Origin: Saprospiraceae bacterium
GTDB taxonomy: Bacteria > Bacteroidota > Bacteroidia > Chitinophagales > Saprospiraceae
Length of the DNA stretch: 64,000 bases
Reading direction: 5' to 3'
Assembly: GCA_016709995.1 (NCBI GenBank)
Contig: JADJLQ010000003.1
Coordinates: forward strand, 124,001-188,000
Shown: positions 17,821-27,900 of the stretch, one piece after another
Position numbering within the stretch: the first letter of the stretch is position 1
How the letters are laid out: every line of letters begins with the position of its first letter
Notes under the pieces: generated by a model
The model's database searches: none
What the model was told of the DNA's origin: nothing
What the model saw: the letters and a program-made list of their open reading frames with translations, nothing else
Made by a program: the position numbers and the translations under genes

Positions 17821-18058
17821 AATTTCTACTGAAGCGACTCGCAAATATGGTTAAAAAATTCGAATTGACTATCATCAGTGAGATTTATGTGTGAGGAAAA
17901 CTGAATGATACCTTTAGGAAAGACTTAAGATAAATTGTTTGAGGCATTACCTATTTAACGAAAGAATTGGCTTTTTGGTGGGTCTTTGCTTTAAAATATC
18001 ATCAATTGCCTGAATTATTTTTCTATATGCCAAAAATTAGGAGATTTGTGCCCTATTA

Positions 18059-18727
18059 ATGGAATATATTATATCGGCAAGACAGCTTTGCAAGTCCTAT
18101 GGAGATGTAACAGTGCTAAAAGATCTTGATCTTGATGTAGGCCAGGGCGAGATCATAGCTATTATGGGTAAGTCTGGTTCTGGTAAAAGTACTTTACTGC
18201 ATATTTTGGGTACACTAGATCGGCCAGATGCTGGGACAGTCACTATCGCCGGACAGACTCCTTTCTCGCTGAGTCCGGATAAATTGTCAGAATTTAGAAA
18301 TAAAGAGATCGGATTTGTATTTCAGTTTCATCATTTGCTTCCGGAGTTTGATCTAAAAGAGAATATATCTATGCCTGGATACATTGGGGGCTGGAGTAAA
18401 AAAGATATGGATGACAGAGCCAATACTTTGATACAATACTTTGGATTACAGGCTAATATTAATAAAAAGCCCTCTCAGCTGTCAGGGGGAGAACAACAAA
18501 GAGCTGCTATATGCCGAGCTTTGTTTTCTCATCCAAGCGTAATCCTGGCAGATGAACCTACCGGCAACCTGGATCAATCCAATGCCGAAGAATTTCATAG
18601 ATTGATCCGCCAGCTCAGTACAGATTTTAATCAGACTTTTGTCATCGTAACTCATCAGCCTGACCTGGCTGACCAATGTGATAAGATCCTTACTCTTGAA
18701 AATGGATCTCTTCATCTAAGATCCTGA
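18059..18727 (+). CDS. lolD: ABC transporter ATP-binding protein, LolD-type
   Basis: A 222-residue ABC ATPase with Walker A GKSGSGKST, the Q-loop segment FVFQFHHLLPEFDLKENI, signature LSGGEQQR, Walker B VILADEPTGNLD and H-loop THQ. The Q-loop text is characteristic of LolD, the ATPase of the LolCDE complex that releases lipoproteins from the inner membrane. No LolC/E permease gene is adjacent, which is common in Bacteroidota. It stands alone and converges with the next gene, 13 bases away. Confidence 0.88.
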   Translation: MEYIISARQLCKSYGDVTVLKDLDLDVGQGEIIAIMGKSGSGKSTLLHILGTLDRPDAGTVTIAGQTPFSLSPDKLSEFRNKEIGFVFQFHHLLPEFDLKENISMPGYIGGWSKKDMDDRANTLIQYFGLQANINKKPSQLSGGEQQRAAICRALFSHPSVILADEPTGNLDQSNAEEFHRLIRQLSTDFNQTFVIVTHQPDLADQCDKILTLENGSLHLRS

Positions 18728-18740
18728 TAATTAAGCCTCT

Positions 18741-19715
18741 TTATCTTTTAATAAACCTGGCTGTATATGGGGTAGACTCGCTATTCAGTTTTAGCCAATA
18801 CAGTCCGTGAGGCAAGGCTCCGATATAAATGGAGTGTATCTTTTGCCCGGAGGTGACACCTTTTAACATAATTTGCCCTTGAGCATTGATGATGTCCCAA
18901 CCTGCAGGGGTGTGGGTAGGAAGGTCCATGTATACCAGATCACTTGCTATGGAAGGATATATTTTGAGGGATTGGGTGGGGATAGCTGCCTTTAAGGGAG
19001 TAGTCAAAGCATCAAATCGGGTACCCGAATTGATCACCTCATGGGTGCTGGCATTTTGTACAAAAGCCAGGGCATACATTTCCTCTGGTTTCCACCCGTT
19101 TTGATCCGTATAGGTAAAAGTAAATTTTTGTTCTTTGGCGTCAGGTATAGTGATTTCCTGGCCGGTCACCGGTGTCAAAAACTTTCGCATGACATCATGA
19201 TGGTCTAACTCTCCATTGGAAGCTGTAAATCTTAAGTTGCGTTCGGCCAATAATACCATCAGCCTGAGACTACCATTTATCGATCCATTAGGCTTCAGGG
19301 TGACAGTCACCACTTTATTAGATTCAGTTACTACCACAGCCAGGGGGCTGGTCTTTTGTATTTCTTTTTTAAGTATTTCTTCTGACACCAGTGGAGTGCC
19401 ACCTAACGTATTTCCGCCATTGAGCACTACAGAAGGAGATCCAAATATATTGTAGTAATTTGCCCTATCCTGATTTTCCGTTTTATTGAATTGATACAAG
19501 GGACAGCCACTATAGGGATAGGGTGGGTGTATGGACACCCTGTGTACATTTTGAGCGTATTTTTCCATGAGATCGTTGAGGGCAGGATTGCGACTGGCAC
19601 AGATAGGACACCAGGTATTGGTAAAATGCTCTACCAGGACATATCTTGGTACGGTCTGACCAAAGGCCAGGGCTGTAAAACCAATAAAGCCAACCAGAAC
19701 CAAAAAATTTTTCAT
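18741..19715 (-). CDS. Secreted Omp28/thioredoxin-fold protein with T9SS sorting domain
   Basis: A 324-residue exported protein (signal peptide ending ALAFGQ). Residues about 25-120 form a thioredoxin-like fold of the Omp28 type, with a CxxC pair in EHFTNTWCPICASRN. A beta-rich middle follows. The last 75 residues, from LKIYPSIASDLVYM to YTARFIKR, are a type A C-terminal sorting domain used by the type IX secretion system, so the protein should reach the cell surface or medium. Redox activity at the CxxC is plausible but not shown. It is a single gene. Confidence 0.85.
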   Translation of the reverse strand: MKNFLVLVGFIGFTALAFGQTVPRYVLVEHFTNTWCPICASRNPALNDLMEKYAQNVHRVSIHPPYPYSGCPLYQFNKTENQDRANYYNIFGSPSVVLNGGNTLGGTPLVSEEILKKEIQKTSPLAVVVTESNKVVTVTLKPNGSINGSLRLMVLLAERNLRFTASNGELDHHDVMRKFLTPVTGQEITIPDAKEQKFTFTYTDQNGWKPEEMYALAFVQNASTHEVINSGTRFDALTTPLKAAIPTQSLKIYPSIASDLVYMDLPTHTPAGWDIINAQGQIMLKGVTSGQKIHSIYIGALPHGLYWLKLNSESTPYTARFIKR

Positions 19716-20018
19716 AAAAAGTGTTTGATGTAAAGATATTACTACAACGACGGATAATCCACTTTGGTTGAAAGATCCAAAATTTTAAGAGAGTATAGAT
19801 TCTATATCCTGATGAATTACTTCAATAAGAGTTTTAGACTTTTTGTTAGAATCTTACACACGCTTTGAATGCAGTCCTCAATTATAAATAATTAATATAT
19901 AGTTAATAATAAATTAAATAATAATATAATATTTAATATTTGGAAGGAGCCATGTAGTTAAGTTAATGTCATTTGATGGTTAATATTTAACTTTAGCCCG
20001 CAAACCCAAATTTTTTTA
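19716..20018. other. AT-rich intergenic stretch with no gene seen
   Basis: About 300 bases between two divergent genes. Bases 19880-19945 are almost pure A and T. A near-consensus -7 box (TAACTTTA) lies about 30 bases before terC. No riboswitch such as yybP-ykoY is recognisable. Confidence 0.5.
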
Positions 20019-20852
20019 ATGACTTTCCCTGATTTTACTTCTGGCGATGTATGGATAAGCCTGCTGACCCTCACTTTTTTAGAGATTGTACTCGGTATAG
20101 ATAATATCATATTTATCACCATTATTTCATCCAGATTGGATATTAAGGACCAACGACCAGCCAGAAACTGGGGATTGTCCATAGCCATGCTGTTTAGGGT
20201 CCTCTTATTATTTGGTATATCTGCCTTTATGGCGATGACTAAGCCGATCATTTCTTTTGATTGGGGCTTTGCTTCTGCAGGCTTTTCGATACAAAGTCTG
20301 ATCCTGATAGCAGGAGGGTTGTTTTTATTATACAAATCCGTCTCGGAGATATTCGAGAAATTAGAGGGCGAAGACATGCCCAAATCTCATATCAAGTCAA
20401 AGGCCCCTTCGTTGATAAGTGCTATCTGGCAAATCTCTATCATCAACCTGGTATTTTCTTTCGACTCTATACTGACCGCTATCGGGATGACTAAAGTGTT
20501 GATTATCATGATATTGGCAGTTATTTTTTCTATATTAATCATGATGTGGTTTAGCGGTCCGGTTGGTAATTTTGTCAATCAGCATCCCAGTATTCAGATG
20601 CTGGGGCTGTCTTTTTTGATTTTGATCGGCTTTATGTTGATCACAGAAGGGTCGCATGAAGCCAATTTACATGTATTTGGCAATCATCTTGGTACGATTC
20701 CACGAGGGTATCTGTACTTTGCTATTGCATTTTCTCTTTTCGTAGAATTTTTGAATATCAGGACCCGTAAAAGGAAAAAGCCTGTCCAGTTGCATGGTGC
20801 AGGACAGGAAGCTATATCCGAAGGATTAATGGACAAAATGAAAGAAGGTTAG
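20019..20852 (+). CDS. terC: TerC-family integral membrane protein
   Basis: A 277-residue TerC-family protein with about seven hydrophobic segments. The first contains the family's acidic motif LEIVLGIDNIIFI, and the second half repeats it as NLVFSFDSILTAIGM, so the duplicated membrane Asp/Glu pair is present. TerC relatives move or handle metal ions such as manganese or calcium and may metallate exported proteins. The gene ends three bases before the TTG start of apbE, so the two form an operon. Confidence 0.92.
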   Translation: MTFPDFTSGDVWISLLTLTFLEIVLGIDNIIFITIISSRLDIKDQRPARNWGLSIAMLFRVLLLFGISAFMAMTKPIISFDWGFASAGFSIQSLILIAGGLFLLYKSVSEIFEKLEGEDMPKSHIKSKAPSLISAIWQISIINLVFSFDSILTAIGMTKVLIIMILAVIFSILIMMWFSGPVGNFVNQHPSIQMLGLSFLILIGFMLITEGSHEANLHVFGNHLGTIPRGYLYFAIAFSLFVEFLNIRTRKRKKPVQLHGAGQEAISEGLMDKMKEG

Positions 20853-20855
20853 GAA

Positions 20856-21968
20856 TTGCTGGATCTTCATATTGAAAAAATAAACATCTTGCACTTATCC
20901 GCGTTAAAAATTATTTGCTTTTTAAGCTCCTTAGCTTTCTTTTTCGGCTGCCAGGAAAATGCGAAATACCCAGAGATGCATTTCGAAGGCAAGAGCATGG
21001 GGACTTCATATCATATCACTATCTACGATCCATCCTCTGATGCCAACAAAGAACAATCGCTAAAAATCTCTGTCGACTCCTTATTATACTGGATTAATCT
21101 GGGAATCTCCACTTATGAAAAAAACTCTTTGGTAACCTTTTTTAATCAGAGTCGGAGCCATCAGATCGTTTTTCCGGTAAATGATACTACCCCAGGTGCT
21201 TTAGATCACTTTTTCACCAATTTATCCGTAGCTCATCAAACATTTAAGACCAGTCATGGTTTTTTTGATCCTACAGTGATGAAACTGGTTAATTATTGGG
21301 GGTTTGGTTATTCCGGAAGGGTCAAAGTTCAAAATCCGGATACCGCTATTCTAATGACCATTCTAAAAAGTACCGGGATGGACAAAGTCAATTACCAATA
21401 CGATAAAGTCAGTCACCAATATGAATTGTATAAATCAGACAGCCTGATCGAACTTGATTTTGGAGGTATAGGTCAAGGGTATGGCGCAGATATGATCGCT
21501 CAGTTTTTAGACCATCGTGGATATAATAGTTTTCTCGCCGAAGTAGGCGGTGAAATGGTAGCCAGAGGAACAAAACCCGATGGTAAAAAATGGACTGTTG
21601 GGTTAAACACACCCCTGGAGTCAGCTGCTACAGACGATATTTTTTCCAAAGTGGCCCTTCAGGATGAGGCCATTACAACCTCAGGCAATTATCGAAACTT
21701 TTATACTTCAGGAGCTGAAACCTATTCTCATACGATGAATCCCAAGACAGGTTTTCCACAGCGGTCGACGCTCCTGAGTGTGACATTGATCGGATCGGAT
21801 TGTACGAGTATCGATGCTATGGCGACTGCATGCATGACAGTGGGTATGGACTCCTGTACTGCTATCGTATTGAGGCAAAGCATAGAGGCCTATTATATCT
21901 ACAGGGCCGGAGACAGTCTGCAAGTGGATATGACCCCGGGCTTCAAACAGTACCTTGTGCCTGAATAA
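20856..21968 (+). CDS. apbE: FAD:protein FMN transferase ApbE, lipoprotein
   Basis: A 370-residue ApbE homologue. Hallmarks are MGTSYHITIY, the DFGGIGQGYGADMIAQFL segment and the metal-binding ETYSHTMNPKTGFP. ApbE attaches FMN to threonine of target proteins such as Na+-NQR or RNF subunits in the periplasm. The N-terminus has a lipobox (SLAFFFGC), so it is lipid-anchored. No ATG precedes the signal sequence; the first usable start is TTG at 20856, three bases after the terC stop and preceded by AGGA. The first ATG is only after the lipobox and would remove the signal. Confidence 0.92.
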   Translation: MLDLHIEKINILHLSALKIICFLSSLAFFFGCQENAKYPEMHFEGKSMGTSYHITIYDPSSDANKEQSLKISVDSLLYWINLGISTYEKNSLVTFFNQSRSHQIVFPVNDTTPGALDHFFTNLSVAHQTFKTSHGFFDPTVMKLVNYWGFGYSGRVKVQNPDTAILMTILKSTGMDKVNYQYDKVSHQYELYKSDSLIELDFGGIGQGYGADMIAQFLDHRGYNSFLAEVGGEMVARGTKPDGKKWTVGLNTPLESAATDDIFSKVALQDEAITTSGNYRNFYTSGAETYSHTMNPKTGFPQRSTLLSVTLIGSDCTSIDAMATACMTVGMDSCTAIVLRQSIEAYYIYRAGDSLQVDMTPGFKQYLVPE

Positions 21969-22013
21969 GGCAAAGCGCTTATTTTTCAATCTTAGTTTAC
22001 TCAAAGTATAAGC

Positions 22014-22832
22014 ATGGACATAGACTTTATCACAAATGATTTAATATTCATAGACATTGAGGCCACCGGGCCTAATTTTTTAAAAGATCGGATCATACAG
22101 CTGGCCATGATCAAATACACTCCAGGAGGTGAGCGATTGGTATGGAATGAGCTCATCAATCCTGGTATCCCGATCTCTGAAGAGGCATATGCAATACACA
22201 ATATTGATGCAGGCCAGCTAGCCCGTAAACCTGGTTTTGGTCTGCTAGCTGACAAAATAAAGGCATTCATAGGAGCTGCGGACTTAGTGACTTACAATGC
22301 ATATAAATTGGATATTCCAATATTGATGGAAGAATTTGCCAGAGTTGGCATTGATTGGCATATAACGGGCAGAAAAATAGTAGATGCACAGAGGATCTTT
22401 CATAAGATGGAGCCCCGTACCCTACGTGCAGCTTTAAAATTTTATAATAATCAAGATCTGATCTCAGCCCATGATGCGCTGGCCGACGCTGATGCGGTCG
22501 TGAATATATTCAAAGGACAAATAGAAAGATATCAGAATGCCACGATGACCGACGAAGATGGTAATGAGTTCATCAGTCCGATCAAAGCAGACATCCAGGC
22601 CTTACATGATTTTTCCAATGATCCTCAAATGGTCGATGTCACCAATCGCCTTAAACTAAACAATGAAGGAGTGATGGTATTTAATTTTGGAAAATATATA
22701 GGACAATCTGTCATAGATGTGTTTAAAAGAGACCGTAATTTTTACCATTGGATTCAGAATAAAGACTTTTCTGTCCAAGTCAAAACCATACTGAAAAAAG
22801 TATACAAAGAACATATTGACCCCAAAGTTTAG
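22014..22832 (+). CDS. DEDDh 3'-5' exonuclease (DNA polymerase III epsilon-like)
   Basis: A 272-residue protein. The first 175 residues are an RNase T/DnaQ exonuclease: Exo I is FIDIEATG (Asp, Glu), Exo II is in YNAYKLDIPIL, and Exo III is AHDALADADAV with the catalytic His and Asp. The C-terminal 90 residues include VFNFGKYIGQSVIDVF, a module seen in many Bacteroidota epsilon-like exonucleases. It is probably a stand-alone nuclease in DNA repair rather than the replicative proofreader. It lies 45 bases after apbE. Confidence 0.88.
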   Translation: MDIDFITNDLIFIDIEATGPNFLKDRIIQLAMIKYTPGGERLVWNELINPGIPISEEAYAIHNIDAGQLARKPGFGLLADKIKAFIGAADLVTYNAYKLDIPILMEEFARVGIDWHITGRKIVDAQRIFHKMEPRTLRAALKFYNNQDLISAHDALADADAVVNIFKGQIERYQNATMTDEDGNEFISPIKADIQALHDFSNDPQMVDVTNRLKLNNEGVMVFNFGKYIGQSVIDVFKRDRNFYHWIQNKDFSVQVKTILKKVYKEHIDPKV

Positions 22833-22914
22833 TTTGCTGTAGCCTGGCAATTTGAGATGAGTTATTGCTACGTTAATAACTTAAATGATTAAAATAAACG
22901 AAGCATAATGCCCG

Positions 22915-22922
22915 TAACTTTG
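22915..22922 (+). promoter_or_regulatory. -7 promoter box before the second MbnP/MbnH pair
   Basis: TAACTTTG matches TAnnTTTG and lies 32 bases before the ATG at 22955. No clear -33 element is seen at the usual distance. Confidence 0.4.
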
Positions 22923-22954
22923 AGGGATATTATATTATTTTAAAGATCAGCGCA

Positions 22955-23725
22955 ATGATAAACACTACGATTTTAAAGAAGGGATTGCAATTATTAGGAG
23001 TTTTGGTTTTGCTATCGATGATAGGGCTTACAGCTTGCCATAAAACTGACGATGACCAATCCGGAGATTTGAAAATCAGTTTTTCTCCAAAGTACGGCAG
23101 CGAAGATTTTGTGACCTTAAAGTCATTTCCCTATGCCGGGACCCGGGCGATCAAATGGAGCAAGTTTGATTTTTATGTGACCGGGATCAGGCTCGTTTCT
23201 GCTAGCGGTAGTCTTGATGTTTCAGATGTTGGAATGATCGATTTTACCTCAACAGATGTCAATAACAGACTGATCAATCTGCGGGATATTCCGGCAGGCG
23301 ATTATACAGGCATTGAATTCAATGTCGGGGTCGGTACCGATCTTAATAAAAAGCAACCCAAAGATTATAGCAGCTCCAATCCACTCTCTTCTACCAGTCA
23401 TTATTGGGAAGCCTGGAACTCCTATATCTTCTCAAAGATGGAAGGGGTCTTCGATTCATTGGGGACGGGCACTTTTGATTTAGGGTTTGCTATTCATACC
23501 GGTACAGATGAATGTTTGCAACGGGTGTCTATCGCAAAGAATATTAAAATCTCAAATGGTGCTTCCTCAGAAATGGGCCTGGACCTTGATATCAAAAACG
23601 TATATGCCCCCGGAGGAAGTTTTTTTGATCTGAAAAGCAGCCCGCTTAATCACAATCCGACCAATATTGAGGTGTTGAAATTGTTCAGCACCAGACTGGC
23701 AGCAGCCATTCAATTAAAAAATTGA
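22955..23725 (+). CDS. MbnP-like copper-binding lipoprotein (second copy)
   Basis: A 256-residue lipoprotein (lipobox GLTAC, Cys28). It follows the MbnP pattern: strand DLKISFSPKYG, the KFDFYVTGIRL strand, IPAGDYTGIEFNVGVGTD, the Trp segment HYWEAWNSYIFSKMEG (Trp151, Trp154), and GFAIHTG with His181. It is clearly related to the copy at 5290-6144, yet they differ over most of their length, and this copy lacks the C-terminal HNVH...DHIH cluster. The di-haem partner gene starts 14 bases downstream. A copper site made through tryptophan oxidation is inferred from the family. Confidence 0.85.
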   Translation: MINTTILKKGLQLLGVLVLLSMIGLTACHKTDDDQSGDLKISFSPKYGSEDFVTLKSFPYAGTRAIKWSKFDFYVTGIRLVSASGSLDVSDVGMIDFTSTDVNNRLINLRDIPAGDYTGIEFNVGVGTDLNKKQPKDYSSSNPLSSTSHYWEAWNSYIFSKMEGVFDSLGTGTFDLGFAIHTGTDECLQRVSIAKNIKISNGASSEMGLDLDIKNVYAPGGSFFDLKSSPLNHNPTNIEVLKLFSTRLAAAIQLKN

Positions 23726-23739
23726 TCTTTTAAATTTTA

Positions 23740-24846
23740 ATGGGGCCAATAAGGATTATAGGTTTATTTTCAATGCTGGTGATGATCGCTGGTTGCGATT
23801 ATGATCCAAGTCTGGATACCAAGGAAGACCTTTTGCTCATCCCTTATCAACCGGTATCCCTGGCTACACCATCACTCCCTACTTATCCTGCTATGGAGAT
23901 TCCTTCCGACAATCCATTGACTCAAGCGGGTGTGGCTTTAGGCAGAAAATTATTTTATGATCCGATCTTGTCAGGAGATTCTACTCAGTCTTGTTCGAGT
24001 TGTCATCATTTAAACCAAAGTTTTACGGATGGGTTGGCCACCAGTAAAGGCATAGATGGTTTGTCAGGCAGACGCAGTGCTATGAGCCTGATTGATGCCG
24101 GCTTTCAGAGAGCGGGTTTGTTTTGGGACGGGAGAGTATCCACCCTCGAGGCTCAAGCCCTTTTGCCTGTAGAAGATGTGTTGGAAATGCATTTTAATTG
24201 GCCTGATGCGATACAAAGATTGCAGCGACATAAAGACTATCCTACGGATTTCAGGAAAGCGTTTGGTATTACGACCATCGATTCTATTACTAAATATCTG
24301 GCTGCCAGGGCCATTTCTCAATTTGAACGGACTATGGTCAGTAGTGGTAAGTCCAAGTATGATCTTGCCTTGACTCCCGGCTCAGGAGTATTTTTTACTG
24401 AAAGTGAGCTCAGGGGATTTGATATGTATTTTGATAAATCTGGTGGTCGATTGCCAGATGCCGAGTGTTTTCATTGTCACAATGCGCCTTTGATGGCATC
24501 TACAGATTTTTTTAATAACGGTATACAACAAGTCAGTTCATTGGATGATTTTAAAGATAAGGGAAGGGGTGCCATTTCAGGCGCAACTGCCGAAAATGGT
24601 ATGTTTAGAGCTCCGTCCCTGAGAAATATCGTGCTGACTGCACCCTATATGCACGATGGCAGATTCAAGACATTGGAGGAGGTTATCGATCACTATGATT
24701 CAGGAGGTTTTCTCGCAGAAAATAAAAATCCTTTCATCCGAAAACTGAAGTTGACCCCTGGCCAAAAACAAGATATCATCGCTTTTCTGCACACATTGAC
24801 AGACAGCAGTTTTGTGCAAAATCCAGATTTGAGATCTCCATTTTAA
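23740..24846 (+). CDS. MbnH/MauG-like di-haem cytochrome c peroxidase-family lipoprotein (second copy)
   Basis: A 368-residue lipoprotein (lipobox MIAGC, Cys19) with haem sites CSSCH at residues 85-89 and CFHCH at 243-247. Family markers are VALGRKLFYDPILSGD, LFWDGRVSTLEAQA and APYMHDGRF. Both haem spacing and the pairing with an MbnP gene match the copy at 4218-5234. It is 30 residues longer, mostly at the N-terminus. The likely role is oxidising a Trp of the neighbouring MbnP-like protein; a hydrogen peroxide scavenger is the alternative. Confidence 0.88.
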   Translation: MGPIRIIGLFSMLVMIAGCDYDPSLDTKEDLLLIPYQPVSLATPSLPTYPAMEIPSDNPLTQAGVALGRKLFYDPILSGDSTQSCSSCHHLNQSFTDGLATSKGIDGLSGRRSAMSLIDAGFQRAGLFWDGRVSTLEAQALLPVEDVLEMHFNWPDAIQRLQRHKDYPTDFRKAFGITTIDSITKYLAARAISQFERTMVSSGKSKYDLALTPGSGVFFTESELRGFDMYFDKSGGRLPDAECFHCHNAPLMASTDFFNNGIQQVSSLDDFKDKGRGAISGATAENGMFRAPSLRNIVLTAPYMHDGRFKTLEEVIDHYDSGGFLAENKNPFIRKLKLTPGQKQDIIAFLHTLTDSSFVQNPDLRSPF

Positions 24847-24948
24847 TCTGCCAAAAATTAAAATATCACTTAAATCAAGTAAGGATATTTCTGAGTCGGT
24901 CGTAGTTTGCTCTATTTAGTAGTATTATTCATACATTAAGGGGACAAT

Positions 24949-24970
24949 AAGAAGTTTAAAGACACTTCTT
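24949..24970. repeat. Inverted repeat in the leader of the propeller gene
   Basis: AAGAAGT-TTAAAGAC-ACTTCTT is a perfect 7-base-pair hairpin, 18 bases before the ATG of the next gene and 100 bases after the MbnH-like gene. It has no T-run, so it is not an obvious terminator; it may shape the mRNA leader. Confidence 0.4.
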
Positions 24971-24988
24971 GTAATAAAAACAAACCTC

Positions 24989-27900
24989 ATGTATGATCGA
25001 CTTTTCAGCATTTTAATCATCCCAGTTTGGATATTGTTGGCTGCCACCAACCTAATTGCTCAACCCACTACCATCAAAGATGTAAGCCCCACAGCAACGA
25101 CATTTCCAATCGCTTCCAGTGTAAATCACTCTGCCAGCGGCAAAGTATTTAATGTCGCAGGCTCTGCAGACGGCACGAGGTTATATGCAGGATCTCAGGC
25201 CGGCATATGGCGCTCTGATGATGCAGGTGAAAACTGGTATCAGATGACCCGACCACAGCCGCCAACAGGCCAAAATGTGGTGCCTGGAGCATTGCCGGCT
25301 AGTTTTATCAATGATATAGTCGTATCCCCGGTCGATCCGGATCATGTATATGTATTGGCCTACGAAACTGCAAGAACGATTTCCACCAGTGGAGCTTACC
25401 AGTCCCGTGATGGTGGACAGACCTGGAGCCTCATTCAACTGATCGGCAATGGTCTAGGTCAGATAGTCATAGCACCGGATGACCCCAATCTGGTGTTTAT
25501 AGCCGCTGGAAGTGTGATCCATACCAGCAGGGATGCAGGGGTGAGTTGGACTACAACCAATATGCCCCTGGCAGTCTGGCACATCGCCATTGCCGAGTTG
25601 CTAGGTGCTAACAGGAGAGTTTATGCCTTAGGGCGAGGGGTGGTGTTTGTGTCATTTAATGGAGGTGGCACCTGGCACAGGGACCTCAGTGCGCAAATAC
25701 CAACGATGATTGGTGGCCCTGTGGATGATCACGGTGGCAATAGTGCACAGATCATGGTAGTTATACCAGGTACGACCAATCAAATCATGGTATCGAGCCC
25801 GTCCTGGGCCAATGGTCCCAGTTATTGGAGAAACAATAATTTGTTGGATGGAGATGGCGCGATATGCAATACCCATATCATCTACGATGTCAATGATAAT
25901 AATGGGTATGACGATAGCGATATTATCATCTACGGATTGAAGCTCAGTTCTCTTCCGTCCCTGATCGATATCCCTAAGCTAAAATACATCGATGCTGACT
26001 CAAACAATAGGTGGAATGCCAATGAAAGAATCATCTTCGATGCTGATGATAATTCACTCTATCAATCCAGTACAGACATTAAGTACCAATCCTCTCCCGA
26101 TATTGCAGAAAACACTCCTTTAAAAGATGACCCTAAAATAAAAGCGGTCAATACGGGTAAGCCATTTGGTATACCTTGTACAGACGGTAGTATCTGGTGG
26201 GGGATCTATACATTTTTCGATACGAGTGCTGTAAATACTCAAAAATCGTCGTGGCTGCCGGTTGCAGGACCTGCGGTGTACAGAATGACTAACAGTGGCA
26301 ACGCTTACCTGAATGTCAACAAAACAGCAGATGGCTATCTATTGTTTTTTTCGGATAAAAATCATGTGCATGTCTGTAAAGGATTTCCCTCTCTTTCATT
26401 GAACTGGCATAGTTTTAACTCCCGGGACGCTTCTGCTACCAAGCTTGCCGGACAGACCTCGACAGAGAACTATGTACATGTGGACCCTCACGGATTATAT
26501 GTGTCCAAAGATTTTAATATTAAACTTAAAGCACCCACAGGGGTAGATCCACCCTATAACCAAAACAGGGTGCTGGACCAATTTATATCAGGCAAAGCGT
26601 TTGTGGCTAATGATGGCGGAGTATACAGATCCTTAGATGGGGGAGCTACCTGGCAATTGGGCAAAGGCCTGTCCGTGCTTGGTCCTATTAATGTTGGACT
26701 CACAGCCCTGGCAGGTAAAAAACCAGGACTCTATATGGGTGTCGGAGACGATGATGATTTTTATTCTTTGGATGGGGGTGCTACCTGGCGAGATCCTTTG
26801 TCAGGTTGTGGAGATTGCGATATGTGGTATACTGATATAGCGATGCCCCATAAAGTATTGGCTTTTACGCCCCGGGGGGCAGGCATCGATGTCTATTCTG
26901 ATCCTAATGGATTGCCAGACGCAGGCAGCACGCTCCAGAGAAAGCAAATCAATATCTTAAAAGGCAATACCAACCTGGTCAGTCATTATGCCGTCAAAGG
27001 TTATAGACCCTTGATCTTAACCTTGCAGAATGAAAGCGTACCGGATGACTTTGACTTTGTCATGATCCGCTTCAATCCTCAAAAAAAACGAGTGCTGCTG
27101 CGTACTCAAAGATTGACTAATCTGAACAATGATGAAGACTGGTTTGATCCTGCCTTCGCCACCGAAGTCGGTCCACTGTTGCCTTTTGCATTTTATACAG
27201 AGCCCAATAAAAGTGATTTGTTCAATGCCATCGTACAAACTGCAGGAGGACATAAAGATCCTACCTATTTCGTGACACTCAATGAGAAAAAAGATACTTT
27301 ATGGAAATGGAAAAGTGGCCGAAGAGTGTGGTCGCCAATATATCCTAACAATGATTCGACGGCTTTAAAATTGTTGAGGTTTTATGTAAATCCATATAAC
27401 CCGAATATGATCTATGTGATCGATATGAATGGCATCAAAAGATCTGATGACGGGGGCACTACCTGGATGTTAGATACTTTGCTCGATGGATTAGTGACGG
27501 AGGGACATCAATATAGTTATGATGGCAATGTCACCCTGATACATGATATGACTTTTTCAAGGGAAGATCCTTCGCTTCGTTTTGTCATCGCCAATTCGGG
27601 TGTATATATGGCTACTCAACACAATGACTGGCGAAGATTATTAAATGCTACCGCTTTGCCTAACAATCCTTTTGCAGCCTCATTCGATCCAATCTCCGAT
27701 CCATGTGATCGATCCTTGTATGTGGCTACCAATGGGAGAGGGCTATTGAAAATTGGAAATATCCCGGAAGTCGTTAAAAAGGTCAATATAAGTACCATCA
27801 CCGGATTAAAAATTCAAAAAAATACGACTGGCTGGCAAACTAAGAATGGTCAGTTTAATGTCGAACATGTCGCAGGAATTACACCAGGTGGCGATCTCAT

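Noticed and set aside
19860..20018. Riboswitch (yybP-ykoY) or origin before terC
   Set aside because: The stretch is simply AT-rich; the conserved riboswitch loops and DnaA boxes are not visible.
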